A stretch of 30,945 bases of DNA from B18-G2 sp964432835 (lineage in GTDB: Archaea; Thermoplasmatota; E2; DHVEG-1; B18-G2), in contig CAYSPA010000004.1 of the NCBI GenBank assembly GCA_964432835.1, forward strand, positions 1 to 30,945. The letters run 5' to 3'. Of the stretch, positions 15,004 through 23,369 are shown piece after piece. The position numbers and the translations under genes were made by a program. The notes beneath the pieces were generated by a model. That model was not told where the DNA came from, made no database searches, and saw only the letters and a program-made list of their open reading frames with translations. Numbering within the stretch: position 1 is the stretch's first letter; every line of letters begins with the position of its first letter.

Positions 15004-16539
15004 CTAGTGTCTGAAATATCTCTGTCCGGTGAACACCATTATTATCCCATGCTCTTCCGCAGCTTCTACGACTTCTTTGTCTCTTATCGATCCCCCGGGT
15101 TGAACGATAGCTTTAACTCCCGCCGCCGCCGCGACGTCTATGGCGTCTCTGAACGGAAAGAAGGCATCGCTTGCCATTATCGAGCCCTTTATTTTTTCTT
15201 TCCCCTTGTGTGTCGCTATCCAAGTTGCATCCACTCTCGCCGTCTGACCACCGCCTATTGCCACGGTATGAGTATCCTTAACGAAAACAACAGCATTTGA
15301 TTTGACATGTTTTACGCATTTTACCGCAAACACCATGGATTTAATATCCTCCTTTGATGGCTTCTTCCTGGTAACAACCCTCCACTCCTCTGGATTAATT
15401 TCTTTTACATCCCGATCCTGTACAAGCAAACCTCCCGTTACACTTCTGAAACAGATGGATTCCTCTCTTCTTTTGATAGAGGGTATCTCAAGGAGGCGAA
15501 GTTTTTTCTTTTTTCCGAGGATCTCGAGAGATTCCTTCGAGAAGGATGGCGCTATTATAACTTCGAGAAAGTATTTTGATAAATCTTCGGCAAGTTCTCC
15601 ATTAACCTCTCTGTTGAATGCGACAACCCCTCCAAAGGGAGAATACGTATCCGTCTCGTAAGCTTTTATCCACGCATCAAATATGTTGCCGGATGATGCT
15701 ATGCCACAGGGTGTTGCGTGTTTTATTATCACGGCGGTCGGCTCATCAAATTCCTTTATGCACTCCACAGCAGCATCGGCATCCAGTATGTTGTTGTAAG
15801 ATAGTTCCTTTCCCTGAAGTTTTCTCGAGTTAGCTATACATCCTTCCCCTATCTCCGGTATTGTTCTGTAGAACGCTCCCTCCTGATGAGGATTTTCCCC
15901 ATATCTGGTTTTCTGAATCAACTCAAAAGTCATTGTCAGATTCCTCGGAAACTTTTCGCCGGTCAATCTCTTTCTAAGATAGTTTGCTATAACCGCATCG
16001 TATCTTGCGACGTGTTCAAAAGCCTCAACGGCGAGTCTCCTTCTAAATCCTTCATCCACACCATCTTTCAGTTTCGATATCAGTTCATCGTATCTCGAAG
16101 GATTCACGACAACGAGAACATCTTTAAAATTCTTCGCAGCCGCTCTTATCAAAGTTGGTCCGCCTATATCTATATTCTCCACAACCTCTTCCATTTTCAC
16201 CTCTTCTTTTTTTATCACATCCTCGAATGGATAGAGATTGCAGATAACTAGGTCTATCGGTTTTATCGAAAATTTTTCAAGTGTCCTCATGTCCTCACTC
16301 TTTCCTCTCCTCGCAAGTATGCCGGCGTGCACCTTTGGATGAAGGGTTTTCACTCTACCCTCCAGTATTTCGGGAAAACCCGTGAGGTCTGAGATTTCTT
16401 TGACCTCTATGCCCGCACTTCTGAGAAAATTGGCGGTTCCACCCGTCGAGAGTATCTCAAAACCGAGTTTTTCGAGTTCTTTTGCGAGAGATTCGAGACC
16501 GGTCTTATCCGAGACGCTTATCAGTGCAACCCTTTTCAT
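15004..16539 (-). CDS. purH: Bifunctional AICAR formyltransferase/IMP cyclohydrolase
   Basis: The protein has 511 residues from the ATG at 16539. The N-terminal IMP cyclohydrolase (MGS-like) domain covers about 1-145, with ALISVSDKTG, STGGTANFL, and GRVKTLHPKVHAGIL. The C-terminal AICAR transformylase domain shows RYGENPHQ, ELSYNNILDADAA, IIKHATPCGIAS (the catalytic Lys-His pair), and FFPFRDAIDVAAAAG. It performs the last two steps of IMP synthesis using 10-formyltetrahydrofolate. A TTG at 16557 would lengthen it by 6 residues; the ATG sits at the normal family start. Full-length PurH in the same window as PurP means two possible routes for AICAR formylation. Confidence 0.95.
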   Translation of the reverse strand: MKRVALISVSDKTGLESLAKELEKLGFEILSTGGTANFLRSAGIEVKEISDLTGFPEILEGRVKTLHPKVHAGILARRGKSEDMRTLEKFSIKPIDLVICNLYPFEDVIKKEEVKMEEVVENIDIGGPTLIRAAAKNFKDVLVVVNPSRYDELISKLKDGVDEGFRRRLAVEAFEHVARYDAVIANYLRKRLTGEKFPRNLTMTFELIQKTRYGENPHQEGAFYRTIPEIGEGCIANSRKLQGKELSYNNILDADAAVECIKEFDEPTAVIIKHATPCGIASSGNIFDAWIKAYETDTYSPFGGVVAFNREVNGELAEDLSKYFLEVIIAPSFSKESLEILGKKKKLRLLEIPSIKRREESICFRSVTGGLLVQDRDVKEINPEEWRVVTRKKPSKEDIKSMVFAVKCVKHVKSNAVVFVKDTHTVAIGGGQTARVDATWIATHKGKEKIKGSIMASDAFFPFRDAIDVAAAAGVKAIVQPGGSIRDKEVVEAAEEHGIIMVFTGQRYFRH

Positions 16540-16624
16540 GTTTTTACCCAAGGTCAATAAGAAAATGGAAAATAAATCTTTGGGATTTTTGCAATCGGTT
16601 GCTTATCGTACAAGATAAAAATCA

Positions 16625-17371
16625 CTACCTGCTCCGTTTAATCGCCTCTTCTATGCTGATTTTTCCCTCAAGAACCCTGACAGCGAGTTCCCTCGAGATC
16701 GTTATCCTGCCCCCGCTGATCATTCTGCTTTTTCTCTGTATTTCCTTTATCTCTCCATCCGTGAATCCACGATTACCGTTTCTTATCAGGGGTTCACCTT
16801 TTAACCGCGCGATCCTTATGGCGGCGAGCTCGTTTCTCTCTTTCCTGGATAATCCTCCTTTCTGGCTGGTCCTCTCCTCGTTGACGATTTCTATTTCCAC
16901 GTTCTTTCCCTTTAATCCCTCCACGAGCCTGTCTCTGTAAACCTTGGCATCATGCCCGATCCTCACGATCTTTTTTCTGTGAGGAAAATTGTCCAGCACA
17001 TTTTTTATGATTCTCAATGCCTCATCCACAGAAGATGCGCACCACGTTCTGAGGATGGATTTTCCAGATAGCAGGGCTATGCCTGGATATTCTCCCGGGT
17101 CAACCCCCAGAACGATCTCGTTGGCATCACCGGAGAGCATATCCATCGCCCTGTCAAGAGCCGAATCTATATCTCTACAGCAATCCGCGAAAACGATCCT
17201 TTTTCCCCTTATATCTCTTCCTTCCAGAGAAGAAGTTATGATAACTCCAACCTTACTGGGTATTCTGTCTGGAGAATGCAGATGAACAAACTCTATCCCC
17301 CTTTGCCTCAACCTGCTTATTATATCGTGGGAGAGTGAGAAATCCTTTGTGTAGACGCCTATCAGTTTCAT
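16625..17371 (-). CDS. RNase H-fold (RuvC/YqgF-like) predicted nuclease
   Basis: The protein has 248 residues. The first 80 or so form a small alpha/beta domain of unknown role. Then comes an RNase H-fold core: EIVLGVDPGEYPGIALLSG (first Asp in the VDPG motif, near 93), the KIVRIGHDAKVYRDRLVEGL strand-helix, IEIVNEERTS (second acid), and RKERNELAAIRIARLKG, as in the RuvC/YqgF superfamily. The final 50 residues are basic and may bind nucleic acid. Substrate and activity are unknown. The start was set at 17371 because it forms an ATGA overlap with the cca fusion gene; a GTG at 17380 is possible. Co-transcription with thpR and cca suggests an RNA-related task. Confidence 0.65.
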   Translation of the reverse strand: MKLIGVYTKDFSLSHDIISRLRQRGIEFVHLHSPDRIPSKVGVIITSSLEGRDIRGKRIVFADCCRDIDSALDRAMDMLSGDANEIVLGVDPGEYPGIALLSGKSILRTWCASSVDEALRIIKNVLDNFPHRKKIVRIGHDAKVYRDRLVEGLKGKNVEIEIVNEERTSQKGGLSRKERNELAAIRIARLKGEPLIRNGNRGFTDGEIKEIQRKSRMISGGRITISRELAVRVLEGKISIEEAIKRSR

Positions 17372-19455
17372 CTTTCCCACGGCATCTTTCCATCTATATA
17401 TTCTGACCAGAATAATTTCAGATCATCCATTAATAAATCTTTCGATGTAAGGACTCTGTATCCACCTTCTTTCACAACATTTTCAATATCTTTGCCCAGG
17501 CTTATTTTGGGTAAGTTCTCTGCCAGAAAATCCTCAAGTTTTCTATACTTTCTCTTCACTTCCACGTACCATCTTCCATCCTTGCAGTAAGGTTCTCCCA
17601 TCGCGAGTTCGCTATTTTTCCATTTTTTCAAAAACGATTCCACATGCTCTTTTTCATTCACGGGTGGCCCCCTGTGAATATATGTCGGTGAAAGCTCTGA
17701 TTCCTTGGGCTTGAGGAATATGTAAACCTTGCTGTCGGTTACGGTGAACAGACTCTTCTCTATCATGAAGCCCCTTTCCTCACACGCATTCACTATCCTC
17801 CTGAGAGATTTTTTAACCTGTGGATAAAGATTATCGGGGATGATATCGGGTTTATCTATTTCCACACCAATAAAGCCCTGTATATGCCTTCTTATCTCAT
17901 CATCTGGAAGTGGTTTTACCGGATTTGGGAAAAAGAATTTCTCGCTCGGTTTTTTCAGATATTCGCAACAGGCTCTCTTGAAGATGTTCAGTTTTTCCTC
18001 GGACAACGCAGATGCAACATTTCTATTTGGATCCACCGGGTCTATGAAAACGAGCGAATCCCTGAAAGATGGTGATGGAACATCCCTCAGCTTTATGACC
18101 TCTCCCTTCTTCCAGTTCGCCGCATTTTTGAGAACATTTCTGAAAGAGCCATATTTTAAAACGAGGAGTTCACACAGATAACCAGAGAAACCTTCCACCT
18201 GAGCCTCGGCGCCGTAGCAGCCGATTCCTTTCAAAAATCTCTTTAATAATCTTACATCCTTCCTTTTCCTTCGAGGGAGATTCTTTTTTATGAAGTCGGT
18301 ATGGAAAGGCGTTCTATCCACCGCCGATATCTTTTCAGAAGCTTTTTTTACCCTGTAGCAGGGTACTATCTCCACATCGTATCCGTTGAATTTTCCTCTT
18401 ATGTACGGGTGCTCTGCATATCTTTCCTCGGGATTCTCCAGTACCTTTCTTCCCACCAGCAACCCTTTTTTCTCCATCTCCTCCCTTGGAGTATTTGGTG
18501 GAAAGAGCAGAAAAACGTCTATGTCTATTGAGTCCCTGAGATAAGTATCCTTTGCGACAGAGCCAACAAGCTTCGGTGTTGCCTTTACATTCTCCTTATC
18601 CAGTTCCTCCTTTATTTTCCCGATAAGCTCAATAACCGTGTTGTTGAGTCTTCTCCTCTCTTTGATGGAGGGTGTTATCTTTTTCAGAACCCTCTTTTCT
18701 ATACTACATCGGCGGTCAATCATCTTGAATGCAAAGGCTGCGGCGATCACTCCACCGCAGACATCTGTGAACCAGTGTATGGAAAGATAAAGTACCGAGA
18801 AAAGTATTCCCGCGGCCTGTGCCATCATCAGATGAGAATATTTTTTGTTTCTCATAAAGGTAGATGACTTTGCCAGCAGCAAGGAGATGGCAACATGGAG
18901 CGATGGAAAGCAGTTGTTTTTTGTGGTCACGGTGTAGAAGAAATCATCGATACCCGATATCAGTCTGTCGAGATGAAAATCCAGATGAAGGTATGTGTAG
19001 ACGTTCGTTACCGGGAAGAAGAGGTAGAACGGTAGAGCAAAAAGATAAATCATGAGAAGACCGTAAGATAAGACTTTTATCGATTTCTCTTCACCATTCA
19101 CGAGAAACAAGAGAGGTGTGAACCACAGGGTGAAAGGGTAGAAAACTATGTACAGGAAGACCGCCATCAGGAGGGCGCCATCGTTCAGGTTACTGTTTAT
19201 CAATTCGAAGAGGGGCTTTTCATATGAGTAAAATATGGAGGCAAAGTCCTTACCAATAAGTTCTGTTGTGAAGCCATCTATTAGATTGACTTCTATTATC
19301 TGGAAAGCAGTCACCGCTATGATTATGGCCACATAGGTCTTGAAATCGAGAAATTTTTTCACTATGGGAACTCTTCTTTTAGGGAAGAAGGAAGCCGCGA
19401 GAATAAGGAATAGAATAATGTTTGATAACAGCATGTAGAGCATCCATTGTTTCAC
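17368..19455 (-). CDS. cca: In-frame fusion of a PAP2-type membrane phosphatase/transferase and an archaeal CCA-adding enzyme
   Basis: The protein has 695 residues. The first 245 or so hold six hydrophobic segments and PAP2_3/Aur1-like motifs: NNCFPSLHVAISLLL (catalytic His near 187) and LSIHWFTDVCGG (His near 227, Asp near 231). The classical KxxxxxxRP motif is not evident. From about 250 a complete archaeal class I CCA-adding enzyme follows: LKKITPSIKERRRLN, the nucleotidyltransferase motif LVGSVAKDTYLRD with SIDIDVFLLF (two metal Asp), a third acid in GYDVEIVPCYR (Glu where archaeal enzymes usually have Asp), and normal head-to-tail length. No stop or shift separates the halves. GTG 19455 lies 7 nt after GGAGG; GTG 19461 overlaps the thpR stop. 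The CCA half would be tethered to the membrane. Confidence 0.85.
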   Translation of the reverse strand: MKQWMLYMLLSNIILFLILAASFFPKRRVPIVKKFLDFKTYVAIIIAVTAFQIIEVNLIDGFTTELIGKDFASIFYSYEKPLFELINSNLNDGALLMAVFLYIVFYPFTLWFTPLLFLVNGEEKSIKVLSYGLLMIYLFALPFYLFFPVTNVYTYLHLDFHLDRLISGIDDFFYTVTTKNNCFPSLHVAISLLLAKSSTFMRNKKYSHLMMAQAAGILFSVLYLSIHWFTDVCGGVIAAAFAFKMIDRRCSIEKRVLKKITPSIKERRRLNNTVIELIGKIKEELDKENVKATPKLVGSVAKDTYLRDSIDIDVFLLFPPNTPREEMEKKGLLVGRKVLENPEERYAEHPYIRGKFNGYDVEIVPCYRVKKASEKISAVDRTPFHTDFIKKNLPRRKRKDVRLLKRFLKGIGCYGAEAQVEGFSGYLCELLVLKYGSFRNVLKNAANWKKGEVIKLRDVPSPSFRDSLVFIDPVDPNRNVASALSEEKLNIFKRACCEYLKKPSEKFFFPNPVKPLPDDEIRRHIQGFIGVEIDKPDIIPDNLYPQVKKSLRRIVNACEERGFMIEKSLFTVTDSKVYIFLKPKESELSPTYIHRGPPVNEKEHVESFLKKWKNSELAMGEPYCKDGRWYVEVKRKYRKLEDFLAENLPKISLGKDIENVVKEGGYRVLTSKDLLMDDLKLFWSEYIDGKMPWER

Positions 19456-19457
19456 AT

Positions 19458-20018
19458 TCACCCCTCCAACTTCACTTCTCTCACGGTGCTATAGATGGGA
19501 CCTCCCCTCGTCAATACACTCTTCTTCAATCTTATGGATTTAACCAGAGTATCTCCAAACTTTTCATTAGCGTAACCGTTTATTATGGATATGAGATTCT
19601 CCCTATCCTGCACGCTTTTAACCCTTGCTACGGTTAAATGTGGAGAGAATTTTCTACTCTCTCTGCGATAGCCCAGTTTCTCCAGATGTTTATCCAGTTT
19701 CTGAAAGATTCTCTCCGTGCTACCATCGTCCTTCATTCCTATCCATATGACATTGATCCTTCTGGGATTGGGGAATACACCCGTTCCCCTCAATGTTATA
19801 TTAAAAGGCTTCAAACCACTTACGGAATCTTTCATAAAGTTCTCTATGCTATCGACATCGTTTTCGTCTGTATCACCGAGGAATTTGAGGGTGATGTGAA
19901 GATTCTGTGGCTCGACAAGCTTCATTCTTGCTTTTGCTTTCTTCAATTCATTCAGAAATCTCTCTATCATCTCCGTTGGCTCGATATCTATGGCTATGAA
20001 CCCCCTGAATTTTGACAT
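19458..20018 (-). CDS. thpR: RNA 2',3'-cyclic phosphodiesterase (2H family)
   Basis: The protein has 186 residues, normal for the family. The two HxTx motifs of the 2H phosphoesterase fold are HITL (about 41-44, in NLHITLKFLG) and HLTV (about 127-130, in FSPHLTVARV). The N-terminus FRGFIAIDIEP is typical. ThpR (formerly LigT) opens 2',3'-cyclic phosphates at RNA ends. In several euryarchaea it is encoded next to cca, as here, which suggests a shared role in tRNA 3'-end or splicing-end handling. A TATA element (TATAAATA, minus strand, 20040-20047) lies about 26 nt before the ATG, so this operon has its own leaderless promoter inside the end of the aldehyde oxidoreductase gene. Confidence 0.92.
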   Translation of the reverse strand: MSKFRGFIAIDIEPTEMIERFLNELKKAKARMKLVEPQNLHITLKFLGDTDENDVDSIENFMKDSVSGLKPFNITLRGTGVFPNPRRINVIWIGMKDDGSTERIFQKLDKHLEKLGYRRESRKFSPHLTVARVKSVQDRENLISIINGYANEKFGDTLVKSIRLKKSVLTRGGPIYSTVREVKLEG

Positions 20019-20039
20019 CTTGATGGGAAAATGTCTGGG

Positions 20040-20047
20040 TATTTATA
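20040..20047 (-). promoter_or_regulatory. TATA box of the thpR-cca operon
   Basis: TATAAATA on the minus strand is centred about 26 nt before the thpR ATG, with no leader in between. It abuts the stop codon of the upstream aldehyde oxidoreductase gene (20048). Confidence 0.6.
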
Positions 20048-21883
20048 TCATTTGGCAAACTCTTCTATACCCAGTTCCTCCAACTTCTCCTCGGGAATCC
20101 TACCCTCTTTGGTCCATCCCCTGGCTCTGAAGTAATCATCGAGCATTTCCCTCTCCTCTTCCTCGGATATGTAACTGCCCTTGGATGCACCCTCTGGTAT
20201 TGGAATTCTTATCTTTGGCGGGAGTTTTGCATCCTCTCTCTTCCATCCGCACTTCAGGTTGAACAGGTGTTTGAGATTGCATATCCTTTCTCCTATCTTC
20301 AACAGTTCTTCCTCGCCGTAATCTATGCCCGCAGTGGCAAGGAGGATATCGTGAAATCCTTCGAGCAGGAAGAAACCTCTTGAAAACTTGCAAACTCCAA
20401 GGGCATCGTAGATAGCCATGAAGTTCTCCATATCTGCTATCTCCTTGCCCTTATTCTTTGCACTCAATCTGTCGACACCTTCAAATTTCCAGAACTTGCC
20501 AACGAGTTCAAGGGCATATGCTCCTGATCTGAGATGGCATGCACCTCTTGGAGAGGTCATGAATGCGAGACCCATTCCCTTGATCCCTCTGACATCATAT
20601 GCTGGAGGTTCCATTCCCCGAACGTGCACCGCATATTTCTCTGCGCCTTTTCCTATCTTCTCCGCTGCCCTCTTCACACCCTCCGCAAGTATGTCTCCAA
20701 GCCCCTCTCTCTTTGCAATCTTCTCGACCATTTCAACGACCGCATCGGAATTGCCGAATCTGAGATCAATTCCACCTGTATCCTCTTTGGTGAGAATACC
20801 ATTCTCATAGAGATCCATTGCAAAACCTATACATCCCCCTGCTGAGATTGTATCTAAGCCATAGAGATCACAGAGTTCGTTTGCCCTGGCAACAGATTCT
20901 ATATCTGGATTCCCACAGTTTCCTCCGAGGGAGAAGAGAGTTTCGTATTCGACCCCATCGAGTTTTGTTCCCCTGTATTTTCCTTCCTTTATGACAAACA
21001 TCTTTCCGCATGGCTTTACACACTGCAGGCATGCCTTGTTCTTTATCGAGTATCTGGGCGCCCAGTAGTATGGATCTATCTTTTCTCTTTGATCAAAAAC
21101 TCCCTCTCTCCAGTTCCTTGTCGGGAACGTTCCCCTCTCTTTATTCATCCATTCCAAGAATTCTCCGGAGCCATACTGACCATCATCTTTGAACGCCTGG
21201 CTGTTCACCATCTTTTCGTACCACTCGAATGTAAGCTCGAGCACCTTCTCTGGATCCTTCATCTTTATGTCTCCATCTCCTCTGATTGCTATCGCCTTGA
21301 GTTTCTTTGAACCCATCACCGCACCAAGTCCACCTCTTCCAGCCTGTCTATCATCCGATGAGATTATCGCATATCTGACCAGATTTTCTCCACCGATACC
21401 AATGCATGCAACGGAACAGCCATTTTCTTCTTTCTTTATTTCCTCTTCCGTCTCTCTCGTGCTCTTTCCCCAGAGGTGACTTGCACCTCTTATCTCAACA
21501 TTTTCATTATCAATAAAGAGGTAACACGGCTTTTCGCTCTTGCCCCTGATTATGAGAACATCGTAGCCCGCCTGTTTCAGAGCTAGACCAATACTCCCTC
21601 CGCATGCGCCTTCGCCCCATCCATAAGTCAATGGAGATTTTGCAAAGAATTCAGATTTACCTGCGGTTGGTACTGGAGTTCCAACCAGCAATCCAGGAGC
21701 GAGAATGAGGGCATTTTCTTCTCCAAGAGGATCAGTATCTCCGCCAACAAATTTGTTCATATAATATGAACCAAAGCCATCGCCGCCGAGATACGCTTTG
21801 TAAAGTTCTTCTGGAATATCCTCCTTTTTTATCGTACCTTTTGAGAGGTCAACATAGAGTGATTTTCCGGACCAGCAGGTCAT
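20048..21883 (-). CDS. Tungsten-type aldehyde ferredoxin oxidoreductase
   Basis: The protein has 611 residues, full length for the AOR family. Domain 1 (about 1-205) has the pterin-binding pattern (YLGGDGFGSYY, GEGACGGSIGLALKQAG, DDRQAGRGGLGAVMGSKKLKAI). The [4Fe-4S] ligands are CLQCVKPC (about 294-301) plus a distal Cys in DALGVCKFSRG (near 504). DLYGLDTISAGGCIGFAMDLYENG is also typical. The enzyme oxidises aldehydes to acids and reduces ferredoxin, using a tungsten bis-pterin cofactor. Which aldehyde is used cannot be read from sequence. The ATG overlaps the ferredoxin stop as ATGA, after GGAGGTGG. In a peptide fermenter it would act on aldehydes derived from 2-keto acids. Confidence 0.92.
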   Translation of the reverse strand: MTCWSGKSLYVDLSKGTIKKEDIPEELYKAYLGGDGFGSYYMNKFVGGDTDPLGEENALILAPGLLVGTPVPTAGKSEFFAKSPLTYGWGEGACGGSIGLALKQAGYDVLIIRGKSEKPCYLFIDNENVEIRGASHLWGKSTRETEEEIKKEENGCSVACIGIGGENLVRYAIISSDDRQAGRGGLGAVMGSKKLKAIAIRGDGDIKMKDPEKVLELTFEWYEKMVNSQAFKDDGQYGSGEFLEWMNKERGTFPTRNWREGVFDQREKIDPYYWAPRYSIKNKACLQCVKPCGKMFVIKEGKYRGTKLDGVEYETLFSLGGNCGNPDIESVARANELCDLYGLDTISAGGCIGFAMDLYENGILTKEDTGGIDLRFGNSDAVVEMVEKIAKREGLGDILAEGVKRAAEKIGKGAEKYAVHVRGMEPPAYDVRGIKGMGLAFMTSPRGACHLRSGAYALELVGKFWKFEGVDRLSAKNKGKEIADMENFMAIYDALGVCKFSRGFFLLEGFHDILLATAGIDYGEEELLKIGERICNLKHLFNLKCGWKREDAKLPPKIRIPIPEGASKGSYISEEEEREMLDDYFRARGWTKEGRIPEEKLEELGIEEFAK

Positions 21884-22284
21884 TCAACCACCTCCAGGGC
21901 TCCTTGAGAGCAGACCTTAACGCATCTTGGCTCTCCACCGCAGAGGTCGCATTTGTAAGCTTTCTTTTCGAATATCCATACGGCGTTGAGCGGACATGCC
22001 CTTGCACATGCTCCACAACCAACGCATTTTTCATGGTCTATCGTTACGATACCCTTGTCATCTTTCTTTATGGCATCGAACTTGCATGCAGATATACACT
22101 CATAATTACATCCATTTCCATGCACGCAGACATGGGGAATATCCTCAACCAAACTTCTCTTCTCTATCCTTATCCCGCTCCTGTTCGGGTTGGAGACACC
22201 AAAATGAGATGTTGAACATACGAATTCACACTCTCTACAGCCAGAGCATTTTTCCGCATTCACCTTCACGTACAATATCTTCAC
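21880..22284 (-). CDS. Four-cluster [4Fe-4S] ferredoxin subunit of the aldehyde oxidoreductase
   Basis: The protein has 134 residues and 16 cysteines in four groups: CSGCRECEFVC (11-cysteine spacing near the N-terminus), CVHGNGCNYECISAC, CVGCGACARACP, and CDLCGGEPRCVKVC. This supports four [4Fe-4S] clusters. Such polyferredoxins are encoded with multi-subunit AORs (for example WOR5 and bacterial AorAB) and carry electrons away from the tungsten subunit. The stop overlaps the AOR start by 4 nt, so the two proteins are translationally coupled and probably bind each other. No signal peptide is present, so the complex is cytoplasmic. Confidence 0.9.
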   Translation of the reverse strand: MKILYVKVNAEKCSGCRECEFVCSTSHFGVSNPNRSGIRIEKRSLVEDIPHVCVHGNGCNYECISACKFDAIKKDDKGIVTIDHEKCVGCGACARACPLNAVWIFEKKAYKCDLCGGEPRCVKVCSQGALEVVE

Positions 22285-22294
22285 CTCCTCCCCT

Positions 22295-22927
22295 TCACAT
22301 CATGGCATTTACTATGGCTATGACCCAGCAGAGTAAAGTTATGCATGCGGTTGCGGGATAATACAGAGAGGATTTTACCCTTCTTATGTCGTAACTTCTT
22401 GCATAGCTAACGAGAGGTAGGGAAATTGCACCAAGTATACCTGCAGGAAGTCCTTTTGCAAGAATCTGTGGCATGAATGCAAATAAATCACTCACATTGA
22501 AACTCATCGCCGTGAGAAGCGGAGTGAGAATCTGCGTGGCGATGAATCCAGAGACATAGCAGAGGTAAGCGGTTACAACTCCAAGAGATGCAACATCAAC
22601 CTTCCTGAGGTCTCTGAGGTCAAAGGTATTGTACCATATAAGTTCGAAGACGATACCCTCGATCAGAATAGCTATTGCAGAGCATATCAAACATCCTGTA
22701 AACGGGTTGGTCAATCTGAGAGCGCTTGCAATTCCAGCCATGCCCAACTGCATTCCTCTCTTTTTGAACACCATCCTGGTGTATGTCATCAGAGTTATCG
22801 CAACTATCCCTGACATCACGGCGCCGGCGGGAAGGTTGTTATCCCTCAGCAGATCTCCAAGTATACACTCCAGCATACCCCATATGGAACCAAACAATAC
22901 AACTCCTGCCAGCATTTTCTTATCCAT
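22295..22927 (-). CDS. Six-helix membrane protein, resembling an ECF S-component
   Basis: The protein has 210 residues and about six hydrophobic helices (roughly 5-25, 33-52, 60-98 as two, 112-138, 149-175, 187-210). The PAGAVMSGIVAITLMTYTR and FKKRGMQLGMAGIASALRL stretches, and the small GxxG-type spacing, recall the substrate-binding S-components of ECF transporters. No EcfA or EcfT gene is in view, so this is a resemblance, not an assignment. It sits 10 nt after the ferredoxin start region and directly after the exported molybdopterin-fold gene (stop and start adjacent, with GAGGTGG upstream), so it is co-transcribed with the AOR genes. It might move a cofactor or ligand for them. Confidence 0.5.
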   Translation of the reverse strand: MDKKMLAGVVLFGSIWGMLECILGDLLRDNNLPAGAVMSGIVAITLMTYTRMVFKKRGMQLGMAGIASALRLTNPFTGCLICSAIAILIEGIVFELIWYNTFDLRDLRKVDVASLGVVTAYLCYVSGFIATQILTPLLTAMSFNVSDLFAFMPQILAKGLPAGILGAISLPLVSYARSYDIRRVKSSLYYPATACITLLCWVIAIVNAMM

Positions 22928-23338
22928 TCACACCACCTCTATTTTTACAACATTTTTTACCATAAATGTCTTTGGTAGATTTTCGAATGCAACCCTACTA
23001 TTTTCGATTAAGACACCACCTTTCATATCGTCCCAGCTCACGGTTTTTCGGTAACCATCCGCTCCGATTATGGTATAGGAATGTTTCTCTGGTTCATTAA
23101 CGCCTGCGAACTGGATTATACTGTGCAGAGGAACACCGGTGTAACTCTCGTTGGTTATGGAGTTGTGTATGGTTATTGTCCCGATTTTCTCGTACAGCTC
23201 TATAAAACAAACCTTCGCACCATTCACCTCTATGCAGCCGGTGGAAACGCTATTTTCCACTCCACCAACATACAGGTTAGAGGCAATGGATACAAGAAGC
23301 AGGAAGCTTGCAACCAGCATGAGAGTGTTTCTCTTCAT
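22928..23338 (-). CDS. Exported protein with a molybdopterin-binding-like (SUOX fold) domain, 1
   Basis: The protein has 136 residues from ATG 23338. A basic start plus a hydrophobic segment (MKRNTLMLVASFLLLVSIAS) is a signal peptide or anchor. The rest shows the pattern of the sulfite-oxidase-type oxidoreductase domain: YTGVPLHSIIQFAGV, YTIIGADGYRKTVSWDDM, and a closing FMVKNVVKIEV. The cofactor cysteine of true sulfite oxidases is not seen in that context and the domain is short, so it may be a binding rather than a catalytic protein. Two Cys (CIEVNGAKVC) could form a disulfide. A longer frame exists, but TTTAAATA at 23362-23369 lies about 27 nt before this ATG. A second copy is encoded at 24059-24634. 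Confidence 0.6.
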   Translation of the reverse strand: MKRNTLMLVASFLLLVSIASNLYVGGVENSVSTGCIEVNGAKVCFIELYEKIGTITIHNSITNESYTGVPLHSIIQFAGVNEPEKHSYTIIGADGYRKTVSWDDMKGGVLIENSRVAFENLPKTFMVKNVVKIEVV

Positions 23339-23361
23339 CCGATAGGTGAATTTTCTGTCAA

Positions 23362-23369
23362 TATTTAAA
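23362..23369 (-). promoter_or_regulatory. TATA box for the exported-protein/membrane protein/AOR transcript
   Basis: TTTAAATA on the minus strand, inside the last codons of the kinase-like gene, is centred about 27 nt before ATG 23338. It implies a leaderless transcript that would run through the membrane protein, ferredoxin and AOR genes. Confidence 0.5.
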
